This document shows positions 1-8,433 of a DNA stretch of 64,000 nucleotides, in pieces; the stretch's first letter is position 1; each line of letters opens with the position of its first letter. A program made the translations under genes and the position numbers. The notes beneath the pieces were generated by a model. The model saw only the letters and a list, made by a program, of their open reading frames with translations, was not told where the DNA came from and did no database searches. The stretch comes from Natronosalvus caseinilyticus (GTDB taxonomy: Archaea > Halobacteriota > Halobacteria > Halobacteriales > Natrialbaceae), in the NCBI RefSeq assembly GCF_017357105.1, contig NZ_CP071596.1, positions 1,178,001 to 1,242,000 of the forward strand, in the 5' to 3' direction.

Positions 1-832
1 CCACGACCGATCCCGCCCCGACAACGCAGTCGGCGGGGACGACGACGGGGTCGACCACCGTCGCGGACTCGTGGACGTAGGCGTCGGCTGACACCTGGCT
101 CTCGACGCCGCCGCTGGCGAGGAGGTCCTCGGCGATGGTCAGCAGGTCCCACGGGTAGGTCGCGTCGACCCAGAGGCCGTCGGAGACGACGCCACGAACG
201 CTGGCGGTCTCGTCGTCGACCAGGCTCGAGATGCCGTCGATGAGGGACTGTTCGCCGACGCGTGGATCGACGCCGCGAATCGCCTCGAAGATCAGGTCGT
301 CGAAGACGTAGACGCCAGCGTTGAGGTAGTACTCGCGGTCGTCGAACGGGTGCTCGACGATTTCGGTCACCTCGCCGTCGTCCGTGAGGACGCCGCCGTA
401 CTCACCGACGTCGTCGGTCGGGATCAGGCCGAGCGTCGCGACCGAGTCCTCGTCGTGGGACTCGAGCACGTCCGCGACGATGTCGCCGTCGACGAGCTGG
501 TCGCCGTAGACGACGAGTGTCGGCCCCTGGTGGTCCCGATGGGCGTCCTCTGCGGCCAGTAGGGCGTGGCCACTTCCCAGCAACTTCTCCTGTTTGACGT
601 ACCTGATCGGGACGTTGCGGTGGGTCGGCCCGAAGTGTGACTGGACGCGGTTTCGCTGGTAGCCCACGACGGTCGTGATCTCGGTCACGCCCGCGTCGAT
701 CAGCGCGTCGAAGACGTGCTCGAGGATCGGTTTCGTCGCCGCTGGCAACATCGGCTTCGGCCGATGTTTGGTCAGCGGTCTGAGACGGCTTCCCTCCCCG
801 GCCGCGAGCACGATCGCGGAACGTTCGGTCAT
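1..832 (-). CDS. Sugar-1-phosphate nucleotidylyltransferase, GlmU-like (3' end beyond window)
   Basis: The reading frame opens at the ATG at 832 and runs off the left edge, so only about 277 N-terminal residues are visible. The N-terminus carries the nucleotidyltransferase signature (IVLAAGEGSRLRPLT, then KPMLP), which binds the NTP and metal. Further on, VVYGDQ and the NAGVYVFDD segment are typical of UTP/dTTP:sugar-1-phosphate transferases. The last visible residues (SADAYVHESATVVDPVVV) look like the start of a left-handed beta-helix, so the whole protein is probably a bifunctional GlmU/AglF-type enzyme that makes nucleotide sugars for S-layer glycosylation or surface polysaccharide. The exact sugar cannot be told. 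It is transcribed away from the rest of the window. Confidence 0.88.
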   Translation of the reverse strand, partial: MTERSAIVLAAGEGSRLRPLTKHRPKPMLPAATKPILEHVFDALIDAGVTEITTVVGYQRNRVQSHFGPTHRNVPIRYVKQEKLLGSGHALLAAEDAHRDHQGPTLVVYGDQLVDGDIVADVLESHDEDSVATLGLIPTDDVGEYGGVLTDDGEVTEIVEHPFDDREYYLNAGVYVFDDLIFEAIRGVDPRVGEQSLIDGISSLVDDETASVRGVVSDGLWVDATYPWDLLTIAEDLLASGGVESQVSADAYVHESATVVDPVVVPADCVVGAGSVV

Positions 833-1103
833 ACTATTCGACCCTCCGTCTGGCGACGTCAGTCTTTTGGATGGGCTCATGTACACGGGTTCTGTATCTC
901 GGTCGATTCTCACGGCGGGTGTGGGGTTTCCCTCGAGCGTCCCCGATTCGGCGGGTCCAGTGGGCTTGAGTCGGTGGGGTGCGAGCGGGTGATCGGACGA
1001 GCGGGCAACCGGGCGGACCCGAGCGACGGACGTGAACGCGAACACCCGACGTGGACGCGAGCGCGACAGACGAGCGCCGAAACGGGGCCAGGGCGGAGCC
1101 GAC

Positions 1104-1358
1104 CTATCCCTCCCCTTCGGACTGGTACGGCTCGCCGACGGCCTCCATCGGCAGGGCGTTGTACAGCGAGTCCTCGAGTTGGTCCGCGGAGTCGTACTCC
1201 TCGCTGTGCGTGTCTTCAATGAGCGACCCGAGGTTGGCCTCGCCGTCGGCGAGCAACAGCGTCACGTCGTTCAACTCGACTGCGGCGTCCGCCCGCGTAA
1301 TCGGGTACGAGAGTTCCGAGAGTGCGTGCTCGACGCGGCTGAGTTTGACTTCCTCCAT
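1104..1358 (-). CDS. Small conserved haloarchaeal protein, DUF5789-like
   Basis: An 84-residue acidic protein starting MEEVKLSRVEHALSELSYPI. The pattern of a short N-terminal helix, a segment that reads like a small winged-helix or PRC-type fold (YPITRADAAVELNDVTLLLADG) and an acidic tail matches what I remember of the haloarchaeal DUF5789 family, often annotated as hypothetical. No catalytic or metal-binding residues stand out. The start is supported by an AT-rich box (around 1384-1392) about 28 nt upstream. It is divergent from the methyltransferase at 1539 and the tandem repeat at 1403-1466 lies between them. Function unknown. Confidence 0.7.
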   Translation of the reverse strand: MEEVKLSRVEHALSELSYPITRADAAVELNDVTLLLADGEANLGSLIEDTHSEEYDSADQLEDSLYNALPMEAVGEPYQSEGEG

Positions 1359-1402
1359 ACGCCTCGGACACCGCGGAATGGCTTGAATTTCTGTGAGGTT
1401 TC

Positions 1403-1466
1403 CCGTGAGTGTTCGCTCGAGTGATTCGAATTTTCCGTGAGTGTTCGCTCGAGCGATAGAAATTCG
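1403..1466. repeat. Two-copy 32-bp tandem repeat
   Basis: Two adjacent 32-bp units begin at 1403 and 1435. The first 23 bases differ at one position (ccgtgagtgttcgctcgag followed by t or c, then gat), and the last nine bases have diverged. The repeat lies between the divergent starts of the DUF5789-like gene and the methyltransferase, so it could carry duplicated regulator sites or be neutral slippage. Confidence 0.8.
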
Positions 1467-1538
1467 GGCTCGATACTATATAACTGGCCGATATATTTCG
1501 TGACCAGGTACTCGGTCGACCTGGCCCAACCCACGACT

Positions 1539-2300
1539 ATGAGCGACGAATCGACGGAGTCGAGGGACGTGACGGAAGCAGACGGCGACGGTGACGTCTC
1601 GAGCGCCGAGCACGAGGCCCACCTGGAACGCAGTCGGAAGGTGTGGAATCGCTGGAGCGACTGGTACGCGATGAGCGAACGCGACTTCGAGCCGATACGC
1701 GAGGATGCGATCGACCATCTGGACCTCCGACCGGGGGACCGCGTGCTCGACGTCGGCTGCGGTCCGGGGGTAAACTTCGAGCCGATTCGACGGGCGATCG
1801 GGAAGGACGGACGCCTCGTCGCCGTCGATTACAGCCCAGCGATGGTCGCGAAGGCTCGAGAGCGGATCGACCGGTACGGGTGGAAAAACGTCGAGGTTCA
1901 CCGTGTCGACGCGACGACCGTCGCGTTCGACGACTGGTTCGACGCCGCCGTCGCGACCCTCTCGATGAGCGTCATGCCCGACGTGCGTCGGGCGGTGGAG
2001 AACGTCCACCGACTCCTCGTTCCCGGCGGGTCGTTCGTCGTGTTCGACCTCGGTGCCGTCCCGGCGGGACCCGCACGGGTCGCGAATCCGTTCCTCCGGT
2101 GGTTCCTTCGCTGGTACGCGAACTGGAATCCCGACGGCGACGTCGACGAATCGCTCCGGGCGGTCTTCGACGAGTGCGAGGTCGTCGAGACGTACGCCGC
2201 GGGGATCGGGTACACGGTACGGTGTCGGAAGGCTCTCGGTTCGGATGGCGGTGTCGACGCGGGTATCGACGCCGGTTCCACCGCCCGAGACGATCACTGA
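1539..2300 (+). CDS. Class I SAM-dependent methyltransferase (UbiE-like)
   Basis: A 253-residue protein. The SAM-binding motif I is clear (VLDVGCGPGVNF, about residues 67-78), followed by the acidic end of strand 2 (LVAVDYSP) and a motif-IV-like region (FDAAVATLSMSVMPDV). This is the UbiE/COQ5-like class I fold; the substrate cannot be inferred. I chose the ATG at 1539 because the protein then begins with a typical acidic haloarchaeal tail (MSDESTESRDVTEAD), whereas the longer frame from 1437 would put the TATA-like boxes at 1474-1484 and 1491-1500 inside the gene. It ends 16 nt before the convergent HTH gene. Confidence 0.85.
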   Translation: MSDESTESRDVTEADGDGDVSSAEHEAHLERSRKVWNRWSDWYAMSERDFEPIREDAIDHLDLRPGDRVLDVGCGPGVNFEPIRRAIGKDGRLVAVDYSPAMVAKARERIDRYGWKNVEVHRVDATTVAFDDWFDAAVATLSMSVMPDVRRAVENVHRLLVPGGSFVVFDLGAVPAGPARVANPFLRWFLRWYANWNPDGDVDESLRAVFDECEVVETYAAGIGYTVRCRKALGSDGGVDAGIDAGSTARDDH

Positions 2301-2316
2301 ACGGACGCTCGCGCGA

Positions 2317-2964
2317 TCACCGGCGCGTCTCGAGCACCCGGCCAACGACGTTCGCTTCTCCGCGCCTGAGCAGTTCCGAGGCCGTCGACACGGCGCACTT
2401 GAGTTCGTCGGCGACCATTTCGATGCCGTTGCGGCGCGGGACCTCGTAGTAGCCGACCGCCCAGGCGGTCTCGAGCGCCGCCAGCTGTCGCTCAGTGGCC
2501 GCCGTTTCGTTCGTCGTCACGGAATCGCTCGTCCAGCGGACGTCGACTGTGACGCCGCCGGCGAGTTCCTCGAGCACGGTCGCGAGGTCGCTCGAGTGGC
2601 CGACGAGGGTCGTTCGGATCGTCCGGTCGGAGCGAATGTCGATCGGCGGAACCACGACGACGGTCTCCTGCGAGAGCGCGTCGAGCAACGACGCTCCTTC
2701 GGGCCCGAGGTCTCGACGGAGGTACAGGAAGAACCCGTCGTCGGCGGGGGTCGTGTCGTACTCGTGAACCGTCTCGAGGCCGTCCAGGATCGACTCGTAG
2801 GCGTCGACGTCACCGTACACGAACGAAGTAATCGTCTCGACGCCGTCGACCGCTTGCCCGCCGAGAACGACCTCGCGGTCGATGGCGGGCGACTCGCAGA
2901 TGGCCGCGTGGATCGGCGCGAGCGCCTCCGGGTCGTGACCGAGCGAAACGCGCACGGACTTCAT
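2317..2964 (-). CDS. HTH_10 (bacterio-opsin activator type) transcriptional regulator
   Basis: A 215-residue protein. The C-terminal 55 residues match the HTH_10 domain of Bat-like haloarchaeal regulators: a helix with TERQLAALETAWAVGYYEVP, then ELKCAVSTASELLRRGEANV as the recognition helix region. The N-terminal ~150 residues resemble the usual small ligand-sensing half of these proteins but show no PAS or GAF motif I can name. The start at 2964 is supported by a TATA box (TTTATAA on the minus strand, 2989-2996) about 28 nt upstream, which predicts a leaderless mRNA. It is divergent from the radical SAM gene. Confidence 0.85.
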   Translation of the reverse strand: MKSVRVSLGHDPEALAPIHAAICESPAIDREVVLGGQAVDGVETITSFVYGDVDAYESILDGLETVHEYDTTPADDGFFLYLRRDLGPEGASLLDALSQETVVVVPPIDIRSDRTIRTTLVGHSSDLATVLEELAGGVTVDVRWTSDSVTTNETAATERQLAALETAWAVGYYEVPRRNGIEMVADELKCAVSTASELLRRGEANVVGRVLETRR

Positions 2965-2988
2965 GCGCCGACGACACGAATTCGGCCG

Positions 2989-2996
2989 TTATAAAT
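2989..2996 (-). promoter_or_regulatory. TATA box of the HTH_10 regulator gene
   Basis: ATTTATAA on the minus strand, centred 28 nt before the ATG at 2964, the spacing expected for a leaderless haloarchaeal transcript. Confidence 0.6.
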
Positions 2997-3086
2997 CCAC
3001 GATATGCTTCGGTCGAAACTCCCGTCGGTTCGTTCGACTCGCCTCCCAGAGCCGATCGGTAAAGATCGCGGAGAACACACGAGAGC

Positions 3087-3124
3087 GATTCGCACGCAGG
3101 GATTCGCACGCGCCGATTCGCACC
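3087..3124. repeat. Three GATTCGCAC motifs at 14-bp spacing
   Basis: GATTCGCAC occurs at 3087, 3101 and 3115, each 14 bp apart, just upstream of the T-rich box (3125-3130) that probably serves as the promoter of the radical SAM gene at 3160. Regular spacing suggests a binding-site array or a micro-duplication. Confidence 0.7.
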
Positions 3125-3159
3125 GCTTTTGACCCTCGAGACCGAATCGGTACTATTGA

Positions 3160-4155
3160 ATGATCTCGAAGGGCTGTGAGCAGTGTGCGAAAGGCGGCAA
3201 GATGGTGCTGTTCGTCTACGGTTATTGCGACCAGCGCGACTGCTTTTACTGCCCGCTCGGCGAGAACCGCAAGAACGTCACGGACGTCTACGCCAACGAG
3301 CGCCTCGTCGAGTCTGACGAGGACGTGGTCACCGAGGCCCACCGCATGGACGCGCTGGGCACCTCGATCACCGGCGGGGAACCCCAGGAGGCCCTCGAGC
3401 GAACCTGTCACTACCTCTCCTTGCTGAAAGACGAGTTCGGCGAGGATCACCACACCCACCTCTACACCGGCATTCCGGGGGGACGAGAGAACATGCGACG
3501 ACTCTCGGAGGCCGGCCTCGACGAGATTCGCTTCCACCCGCCGCTCGAGCAGTGGGGCGACCTCCACGGCACGGAGTGGGAGGACATCCTCTATATCGCT
3601 CGCGAGGAGGGACTGACCCCTGCCTTCGAGATCCCCGGTATCCGCCCCGAGATGGAGTTCCTCGACTTTCTGGACGAGGGCGCCGCCGACTTCTGTAACG
3701 TCAACGAGTTCGAGATGTCCCACGGCAACTACCGCCGGATGCAGGCGGAAGGGTTCGAACTCAAAGAGGGCCACATGAGCGCCGTCGACAACGACCGCGA
3801 CGGCATCCTCGAGGTGATGGGCGACCACCCGAAGGTCTACTTCTGCACCTCGGTGTTCAAGGACGCGGCCCAGCACCGGCGGCGACTCAAGCGGATGGCC
3901 CGCACGGTCCGCCGGGAGTTCGACGACGTCACCGACGACGGCACCCTGGTTTATGGAAAGACTCGCGTCGACCCCTCGAGGTTCGAGGCCCTCGGAGTCC
4001 CCGAGGAGTTCTACACCGTGAAGTCGAATCACGTCGAGGTCGCCTGGTGGCTGCTCGAGGAGATGATCGAGGCGGGCGACGTCGACGACGGCGAGATCGT
4101 CGAGCAGTATCCGACGTACGACGGCCAGGTGGTCGAGCGGACGCCGCTAGCGTGA
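3160..4155 (+). CDS. Radical SAM protein, COG2108-like
   Basis: A 331-residue radical SAM protein. The cluster ligands are in YGYCDQRDCFYC: C23, C28 and C31, a C-x4-C-x2-C spacing instead of the canonical C-x3-C-x2-C. A second CxxC pair (C6, C9) precedes it. The ITGGEP motif for SAM binding follows at about residue 69, and further barrel strands are clear. It resembles the archaeal COG2108 group related to pyruvate formate-lyase activase; the substrate is unknown. The C-terminal end YDGQVVERTPLA is repeated in a decayed form about 195 nt downstream. The ATG at 3160 gives MISKGCEQC, so no N-terminal extension is needed. Confidence 0.85.
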   Translation: MISKGCEQCAKGGKMVLFVYGYCDQRDCFYCPLGENRKNVTDVYANERLVESDEDVVTEAHRMDALGTSITGGEPQEALERTCHYLSLLKDEFGEDHHTHLYTGIPGGRENMRRLSEAGLDEIRFHPPLEQWGDLHGTEWEDILYIAREEGLTPAFEIPGIRPEMEFLDFLDEGAADFCNVNEFEMSHGNYRRMQAEGFELKEGHMSAVDNDRDGILEVMGDHPKVYFCTSVFKDAAQHRRRLKRMARTVRREFDDVTDDGTLVYGKTRVDPSRFEALGVPEEFYTVKSNHVEVAWWLLEEMIEAGDVDDGEIVEQYPTYDGQVVERTPLA

Positions 4156-4172
4156 CCGGCCGAGCGGACCGA

Positions 4173-4196
4173 GGCCGTTTTCGGGCCAGATTTTTG
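4173..4196 (+). terminator. Hairpin plus T-tract after the radical SAM gene
   Basis: GGCCG-TTTT-CGGGCC can fold into a short hairpin (4173-4187) and is followed by TTTTTG (4191-4196). This is 18 nt after the stop codon of the radical SAM gene and is a plausible intrinsic-type terminator. Confidence 0.45.
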
Positions 4197-4280
4197 TCGG
4201 AGCGTGGGCGGTGCGCGGTTCGGAACGTACAGAGCGAGTGAGAACCGCGACTGCGAACGGCGACGCCGTGAGCGAGTTCG

Positions 4281-4351
4281 AGCGTAAAATAGTGACGACG
4301 CGGTGCCCGACGAACGACGGGCAGGTGGTCGAGCGGGCACTGCCGGCCTGA
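4281..4351 (+). pseudogene. Decayed duplicate of the radical SAM gene 3' end
   Basis: In one frame this stretch reads RKIVTTRCPTNDGQVVER and then ALPA plus a TGA at 4349-4351. The genuine gene ends GEIVEQYPTYDGQVVER, then TPLA and TGA. The 15 bases CAGGTGGTCGAGCGG are identical. The copy has no start codon or upstream frame. It therefore looks like the remnant of a tandem duplication of the gene's 3' end. The whole gap 4156-4604 holds only this remnant, a terminator, a GTTTCAC/GTGAAAC inverted repeat (4383-4389 with 4404-4410) and an AT-rich promoter region. Confidence 0.6.
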
Positions 4352-4574
4352 CGTCATCTCGGTCTCGAGGCGGTTTTTCGGTGTTTCACCGCGTAGCACA
4401 CCAGTGAAACGCGTGTGGTTGTCGTCTCGTTCGCCTCTAGACTCGCAAAGTACGGTTCCACACCGATCTTCAAACCATAGTCGCGACCCCTCGGTTTGAA
4501 TGAGTGACGTTAAATTACACCACAAATATCCGAACTTTCTCCAATACTGTAATACCTCCAATGTTTGTATAAAC

Positions 4575-4584
4575 AATTATTAAT
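4575..4584 (+). promoter_or_regulatory. TATA box of the binding-protein/transducer operon
   Basis: AATTATTAAT, in an AT-rich stretch (4500-4590) that stands out in this GC-rich DNA, is centred about 25 nt before the ATG at 4605. It predicts a leaderless bicistronic transcript. Confidence 0.6.
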
Positions 4585-4604
4585 ACGGGCTCTAACGCAG
4601 GCGT

Positions 4605-5885
4605 ATGACTTCTTCCCCCAGGCGGGCAGTCCTCGCTGCCGTTGGTGCCGGCAGCCTGACCGCACTGTCCGGTTGTCTGAGTGACGTTCGCGAGTTCGTT
4701 CCCTCGAGCGACGGCCAGAGCCAGGACGAAACGAATCGAACGATCAAACTCGGCGTGATGCAACCACTGACGGGCGACCTCGAGGCGGTGGGGAAACCGA
4801 TTCGGGACGCGGCGATCCTGCCCGCAGAACAGGTAGCCGATTCCATCGACGCGGACGTCGACTACAGCGTCGCCGACACCGCCGCCGATCAGGTGACCGG
4901 CGTCCAGCGGGCCGTCGAACTCGTCGAGGCGGGGTACCCGATGGTGAACGGACCGGCCGCTTCGGACGTCACGTTGCAGGCGACCCAACAGGTCTTGATT
5001 CCGTATCGGGCAGTCTGTTGCTCGCCGGCGAGTACGACCCCGACAATTACGTCGCTGAACGACGGGGGGCTGGTCTTTCGGACGGCGCTCTCGGACTCCC
5101 TGCAGGCGGTCGTCCTCGCCGAACGCGCCGCGAGCGACCTGGGCCACGACAGCGCGGCGGTCCTGTACGTCAACAACGACTACGGCTGGCAGTTGAGCCA
5201 GGCGTTCACCCAGTCGTTCGAGACGGAACACGACGGAACGGTGACGAACCGGGTGCCGTTCAATCCCCTCGAGGACGAGGAAGACGACCGATCGTACGAG
5301 GACGAACTCGAGTCCGCTCGAGCCGACGACCCGAATCTGCTGGTGCTCATCGGCTATCCGCTCACCGGTGCGCGTATCCTCACCGACTTCTACGATGCCG
5401 GCGGTGAGGAGGACGTGCTGGTGACCGAAGGGATGCGGGATCCGACGCTCCACGAGGCCGTCGACTACTCCCTCGACGGCATCCGCGGAACGGCGCCGCT
5501 GTCGGCCGGTCCCCACGCTGACGAGTTCGCCGACCTCTTCACGGACGCCTACGACGCCGAGCCGGGCATCTTCACCGCCCACGCCTACGACGCGTCGGCG
5601 GCGCTGTTGCTCGCGAACGCGTACGCCGGGCAGAACGATGGGACGGCCATCCGGAGCGCGATGTACGCCGTCACGAGCGAGTCCGGCACGATCGTCACCC
5701 CAGAGAGCCTCGCCGACGGCCTCGAGACGGCGGCTGCCGGAGAGCCGGTCGAGTACCGGGGCGCCTCGAGTTCGGTCGTCTTCGATACGAACGGCGATAC
5801 GGTCGACGCGACCTTCGAGTACTGGGAGTTCGACGAGAGCGCGGACGGCGGCATCGCCAGTCTGGACGAGGTGAGTCTCGAATGA
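4605..5885 (+). CDS. Lipoprotein amino-acid-type binding protein for chemotaxis (BasB-like)
   Basis: A 426-residue secreted lipoprotein. The N-terminus has a twin-arginine pair (R6-R7), a hydrophobic run and a lipobox LSGC with C24 as the likely lipidated residue, so it should leave by the Tat pathway and be anchored outside the membrane. The body is a Peripla_BP_6 (Leu/Ile/Val-binding, Type I periplasmic) fold: LGVMQPLTGDL at the start and YVNNDYGWQLSQAF in the middle. No ABC permease or ATPase gene follows; instead its stop overlaps the start of a chemotaxis transducer. That matches Halobacterium BasB, which presents branched-chain amino acids to transducer BasT. Ligand identity is inference. 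Confidence 0.85.
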   Translation: MTSSPRRAVLAAVGAGSLTALSGCLSDVREFVPSSDGQSQDETNRTIKLGVMQPLTGDLEAVGKPIRDAAILPAEQVADSIDADVDYSVADTAADQVTGVQRAVELVEAGYPMVNGPAASDVTLQATQQVLIPYRAVCCSPASTTPTITSLNDGGLVFRTALSDSLQAVVLAERAASDLGHDSAAVLYVNNDYGWQLSQAFTQSFETEHDGTVTNRVPFNPLEDEEDDRSYEDELESARADDPNLLVLIGYPLTGARILTDFYDAGGEEDVLVTEGMRDPTLHEAVDYSLDGIRGTAPLSAGPHADEFADLFTDAYDAEPGIFTAHAYDASAALLLANAYAGQNDGTAIRSAMYAVTSESGTIVTPESLADGLETAAAGEPVEYRGASSSVVFDTNGDTVDATFEYWEFDESADGGIASLDEVSLE

Positions 5886-8383
5886 GCCGTCTCTCGCGAC
5901 TCGTTCCGGGCCCGATTCGCCGGCGGTACCTGCTCAAATTCGTCATCTCGATTCTCGCCGTGACGCTCGTGATCGGCGCCGTCGGTGCGGTCAGCTACGA
6001 CGAAATCAACCGAACGGTTCGCGACGACGCGACCGACCAGCTCGCCTCGACGGCCGAGTTGCAGGCGGAGGGAATCGGCGACTGGGTCGAGTCGATGCGT
6101 GTCCAGACGCGAACGACTTCGACCGACGAGACCCTGCGTTCCGAGGACGTGCAGGAAGTGCAGGGGGCGATCGTCGAATCGCAGGCGCGCCTCTCCGTCG
6201 ACGTCCGGGCGATCCACGTCGTGAACGCCGAGACAGGAACGATCGAGACCAGCACGAGTTCCCAGTACCGGGACGTCTCCCTCGAGTCGGTCTCGGAGCC
6301 CTGGACTGAGGCCGAGTTCGCGAGCGAACTCGGCAACGAGGAAGCGGTCTGGAACACCGAGGAGGCCTACGAGTCAGAGGCTCTGGGCGATCAGGTGATG
6401 GCCTTCGCCAGCCCAGTCGCTGGCGACGGCGACCGCGTGGTGGTGCTGATCGGCACCCTCGAGTACCGCGTCAACCAGCTCGACCAGCCCGGCGCGGCGT
6501 CGACGACGATGATCGTCGACGGCGACCGAAGTGGGGTGTTGGCGCCGGGATCGCTCGCGTTCGACGGCGACGACCTCGACGGGGAAGCCGTCGAAGCGGC
6601 CCTTGGCGGACGGATGACGGTCGCGAACGAGGGCGACTACGTCCGCGCGTACGTCCCCGTCGCTGACACTCAGTGGGTCGCCGTCTCAAGCGTGCCCACC
6701 GACGCGGCCTACGGCGTGGCGACGGACGTGGGCCAGAACGTCCTCGCGATGCTCCTGGTGAGCCTGCTCGCGCTGGGGCTCGTTGCGGTCGTCCTCGGGC
6801 GGCAGACGGTCGCCCCGCTCGGGCGCCTCCGGGATCGAGCGGCGGACATGGAACGCGGGGACCTGGAGGTCGACCTCGAGACGAACCGCGTCGACGAGAT
6901 CGGACAACTGTTCGTTGCGTTCGACAGCATGCGAACGTCGCTTCGCGAGCAGATCCGCGAGGCTGAGCGGGCGCGAACGGATGCCGAGCAGGCCCGCGCC
7001 GAATCCGAGGCGATGGCCCGTCACCTCGAAACGAAAGCCGACGAGTACCGCGTCGTGATGGAGGAGGCCGCCGACGGCGACCTCACTCGACGACTCGACC
7101 CAGAGAGCCAGAGCGAGGCGATGACCGACATCGCTCACTCGTTCAATGCAATGCTCGAGGAACTCGAGGAGACGACCGACGGCGTCAAGCGATTCGCCCA
7201 CGAGGTCGCCACCGCGAGCGAGCAGGTCACGGCCTCGAGCGAGGAGGTGCGCTCCGCGAGCGAGCAGGTCACGCAGTCGATCCAGGCGATTTCGGACGGT
7301 GCGGACAGACAGCACGAGGAACTGCAGGCCGTCTCCGGGGAGATGGAGGGCCTCTCGACGACGACCGAGGAGATCGCGGCCTCCTCGAACGAGGTCGCCG
7401 ACATCGCGGCGCGGACGGCGGAAACCGGACGGCGCGGGAAGGAAGCCGCCCAGGCGGCCAAAGACGGCATGGACGAGATCGAGGCCGAGTCGGAGGAGGC
7501 CGTCGAGGCGATCGACGCCCTCGAGGAAGAGATGGCCCAGATCGACCACCTGGTCGAGTTCATCTCCGACATCGCCAGGGAGACGAACATGCTGGCGCTC
7601 AACGCGAACATCGAGGCCTCCCGCGGCGGAACTGGCGGCGACGAAGACGGCGGGTTCGCGGTCGTCGCCGCGCAGGTCAAGGAACTGGCCGCCGACGCCA
7701 AGGAGACGGCCGAGGACATCGAGGAGCGCATCGAGTCGATCAGTTCTCAAACCCACGAGACGGCTGCCCAAATCGAGGGGACGGCGACGCGCATCGACGA
7801 GCACAGCGAGTCGATCGAGAACGCGGTGACGGCGCTCGACGAGATCGCCGAGTACGCCCAGCGGACGAACGACGGCGTTCAGGAGATCTCGGCGGCGACC
7901 GAGGAACAGGCGGCCTCGACCCAGGAGGCCGTGGCGATGGTCTCGAACGCAACCGAGATCTCCCAGGCGACCTCGAACGAGTCACAGCACGTCGCCGCCG
8001 CAGCCGAGGAACAGACCTCGGCGATTTCTGAAGTAACGACCTCCGCGAGTTCGCTCACCGACCAGGCGAGCCAGTTGAGCGCCGCCCTCGAGCGCTTCGA
8101 GACGAACGGTGCGAGCGTCGGGATCGACGGCCCTAGGGCTGGGGCCCTTCAGGACCCCGATACAGCCCACGCGTCGACCGCGTCGGACGAGCCGCTCGAG
8201 TTCGACGACGCGTCGGCAACGGAATCGACCGACGACTCGGCTGGTGACGAACCCGTGCAGGTGGGTGGAGACGGAGACGAAGACGGAGACGAACCCCTCG
8301 AGGACGCCGAGGATGAGCGCGAGACTGCGGACGACTCGGACCCCGACACCGAGGGGACGTTCACGTTCGGCGATACTAAATAG
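5882..8383 (+). CDS. Methyl-accepting chemotaxis transducer (BasT/Htr-like)
   Basis: An 833-residue transducer overlapping the binding-protein gene by ATGA (5882-5885), so translation is coupled. Order of parts: short cytoplasmic tail, TM1 (about residues 18-38), extracellular sensor of about 240 residues, TM2 (about 281-303), HAMP region (about 305-360) with a further helical segment, then a long coiled-coil signalling domain with the CheA/CheW tip ETNMLALNANIEAS. Glutamate-rich segments in the coiled coil are probable methylation sites. The tail after about residue 740 is low-complexity acidic (Asp/Glu repeats, DNA 8268-8330). It should relay binding-protein occupancy to the CheA kinase that controls the archaellum. 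Confidence 0.92.
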   Translation: MSRLSRLVPGPIRRRYLLKFVISILAVTLVIGAVGAVSYDEINRTVRDDATDQLASTAELQAEGIGDWVESMRVQTRTTSTDETLRSEDVQEVQGAIVESQARLSVDVRAIHVVNAETGTIETSTSSQYRDVSLESVSEPWTEAEFASELGNEEAVWNTEEAYESEALGDQVMAFASPVAGDGDRVVVLIGTLEYRVNQLDQPGAASTTMIVDGDRSGVLAPGSLAFDGDDLDGEAVEAALGGRMTVANEGDYVRAYVPVADTQWVAVSSVPTDAAYGVATDVGQNVLAMLLVSLLALGLVAVVLGRQTVAPLGRLRDRAADMERGDLEVDLETNRVDEIGQLFVAFDSMRTSLREQIREAERARTDAEQARAESEAMARHLETKADEYRVVMEEAADGDLTRRLDPESQSEAMTDIAHSFNAMLEELEETTDGVKRFAHEVATASEQVTASSEEVRSASEQVTQSIQAISDGADRQHEELQAVSGEMEGLSTTTEEIAASSNEVADIAARTAETGRRGKEAAQAAKDGMDEIEAESEEAVEAIDALEEEMAQIDHLVEFISDIARETNMLALNANIEASRGGTGGDEDGGFAVVAAQVKELAADAKETAEDIEERIESISSQTHETAAQIEGTATRIDEHSESIENAVTALDEIAEYAQRTNDGVQEISAATEEQAASTQEAVAMVSNATEISQATSNESQHVAAAAEEQTSAISEVTTSASSLTDQASQLSAALERFETNGASVGIDGPRAGALQDPDTAHASTASDEPLEFDDASATESTDDSAGDEPVQVGGDGDEDGDEPLEDAEDERETADDSDPDTEGTFTFGDTK

Positions 8384-8433
8384 GGGTCGGACCGGCTTCG
8401 AGTCCCTCCTCGGACGACGCTCGATTCTCGGGA

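Noticed and set aside
6686-7804. 372-codon minus-strand frame inside the transducer gene
   Set aside because: Antisense shadow of a coiled-coil region; no domain and no promoter.
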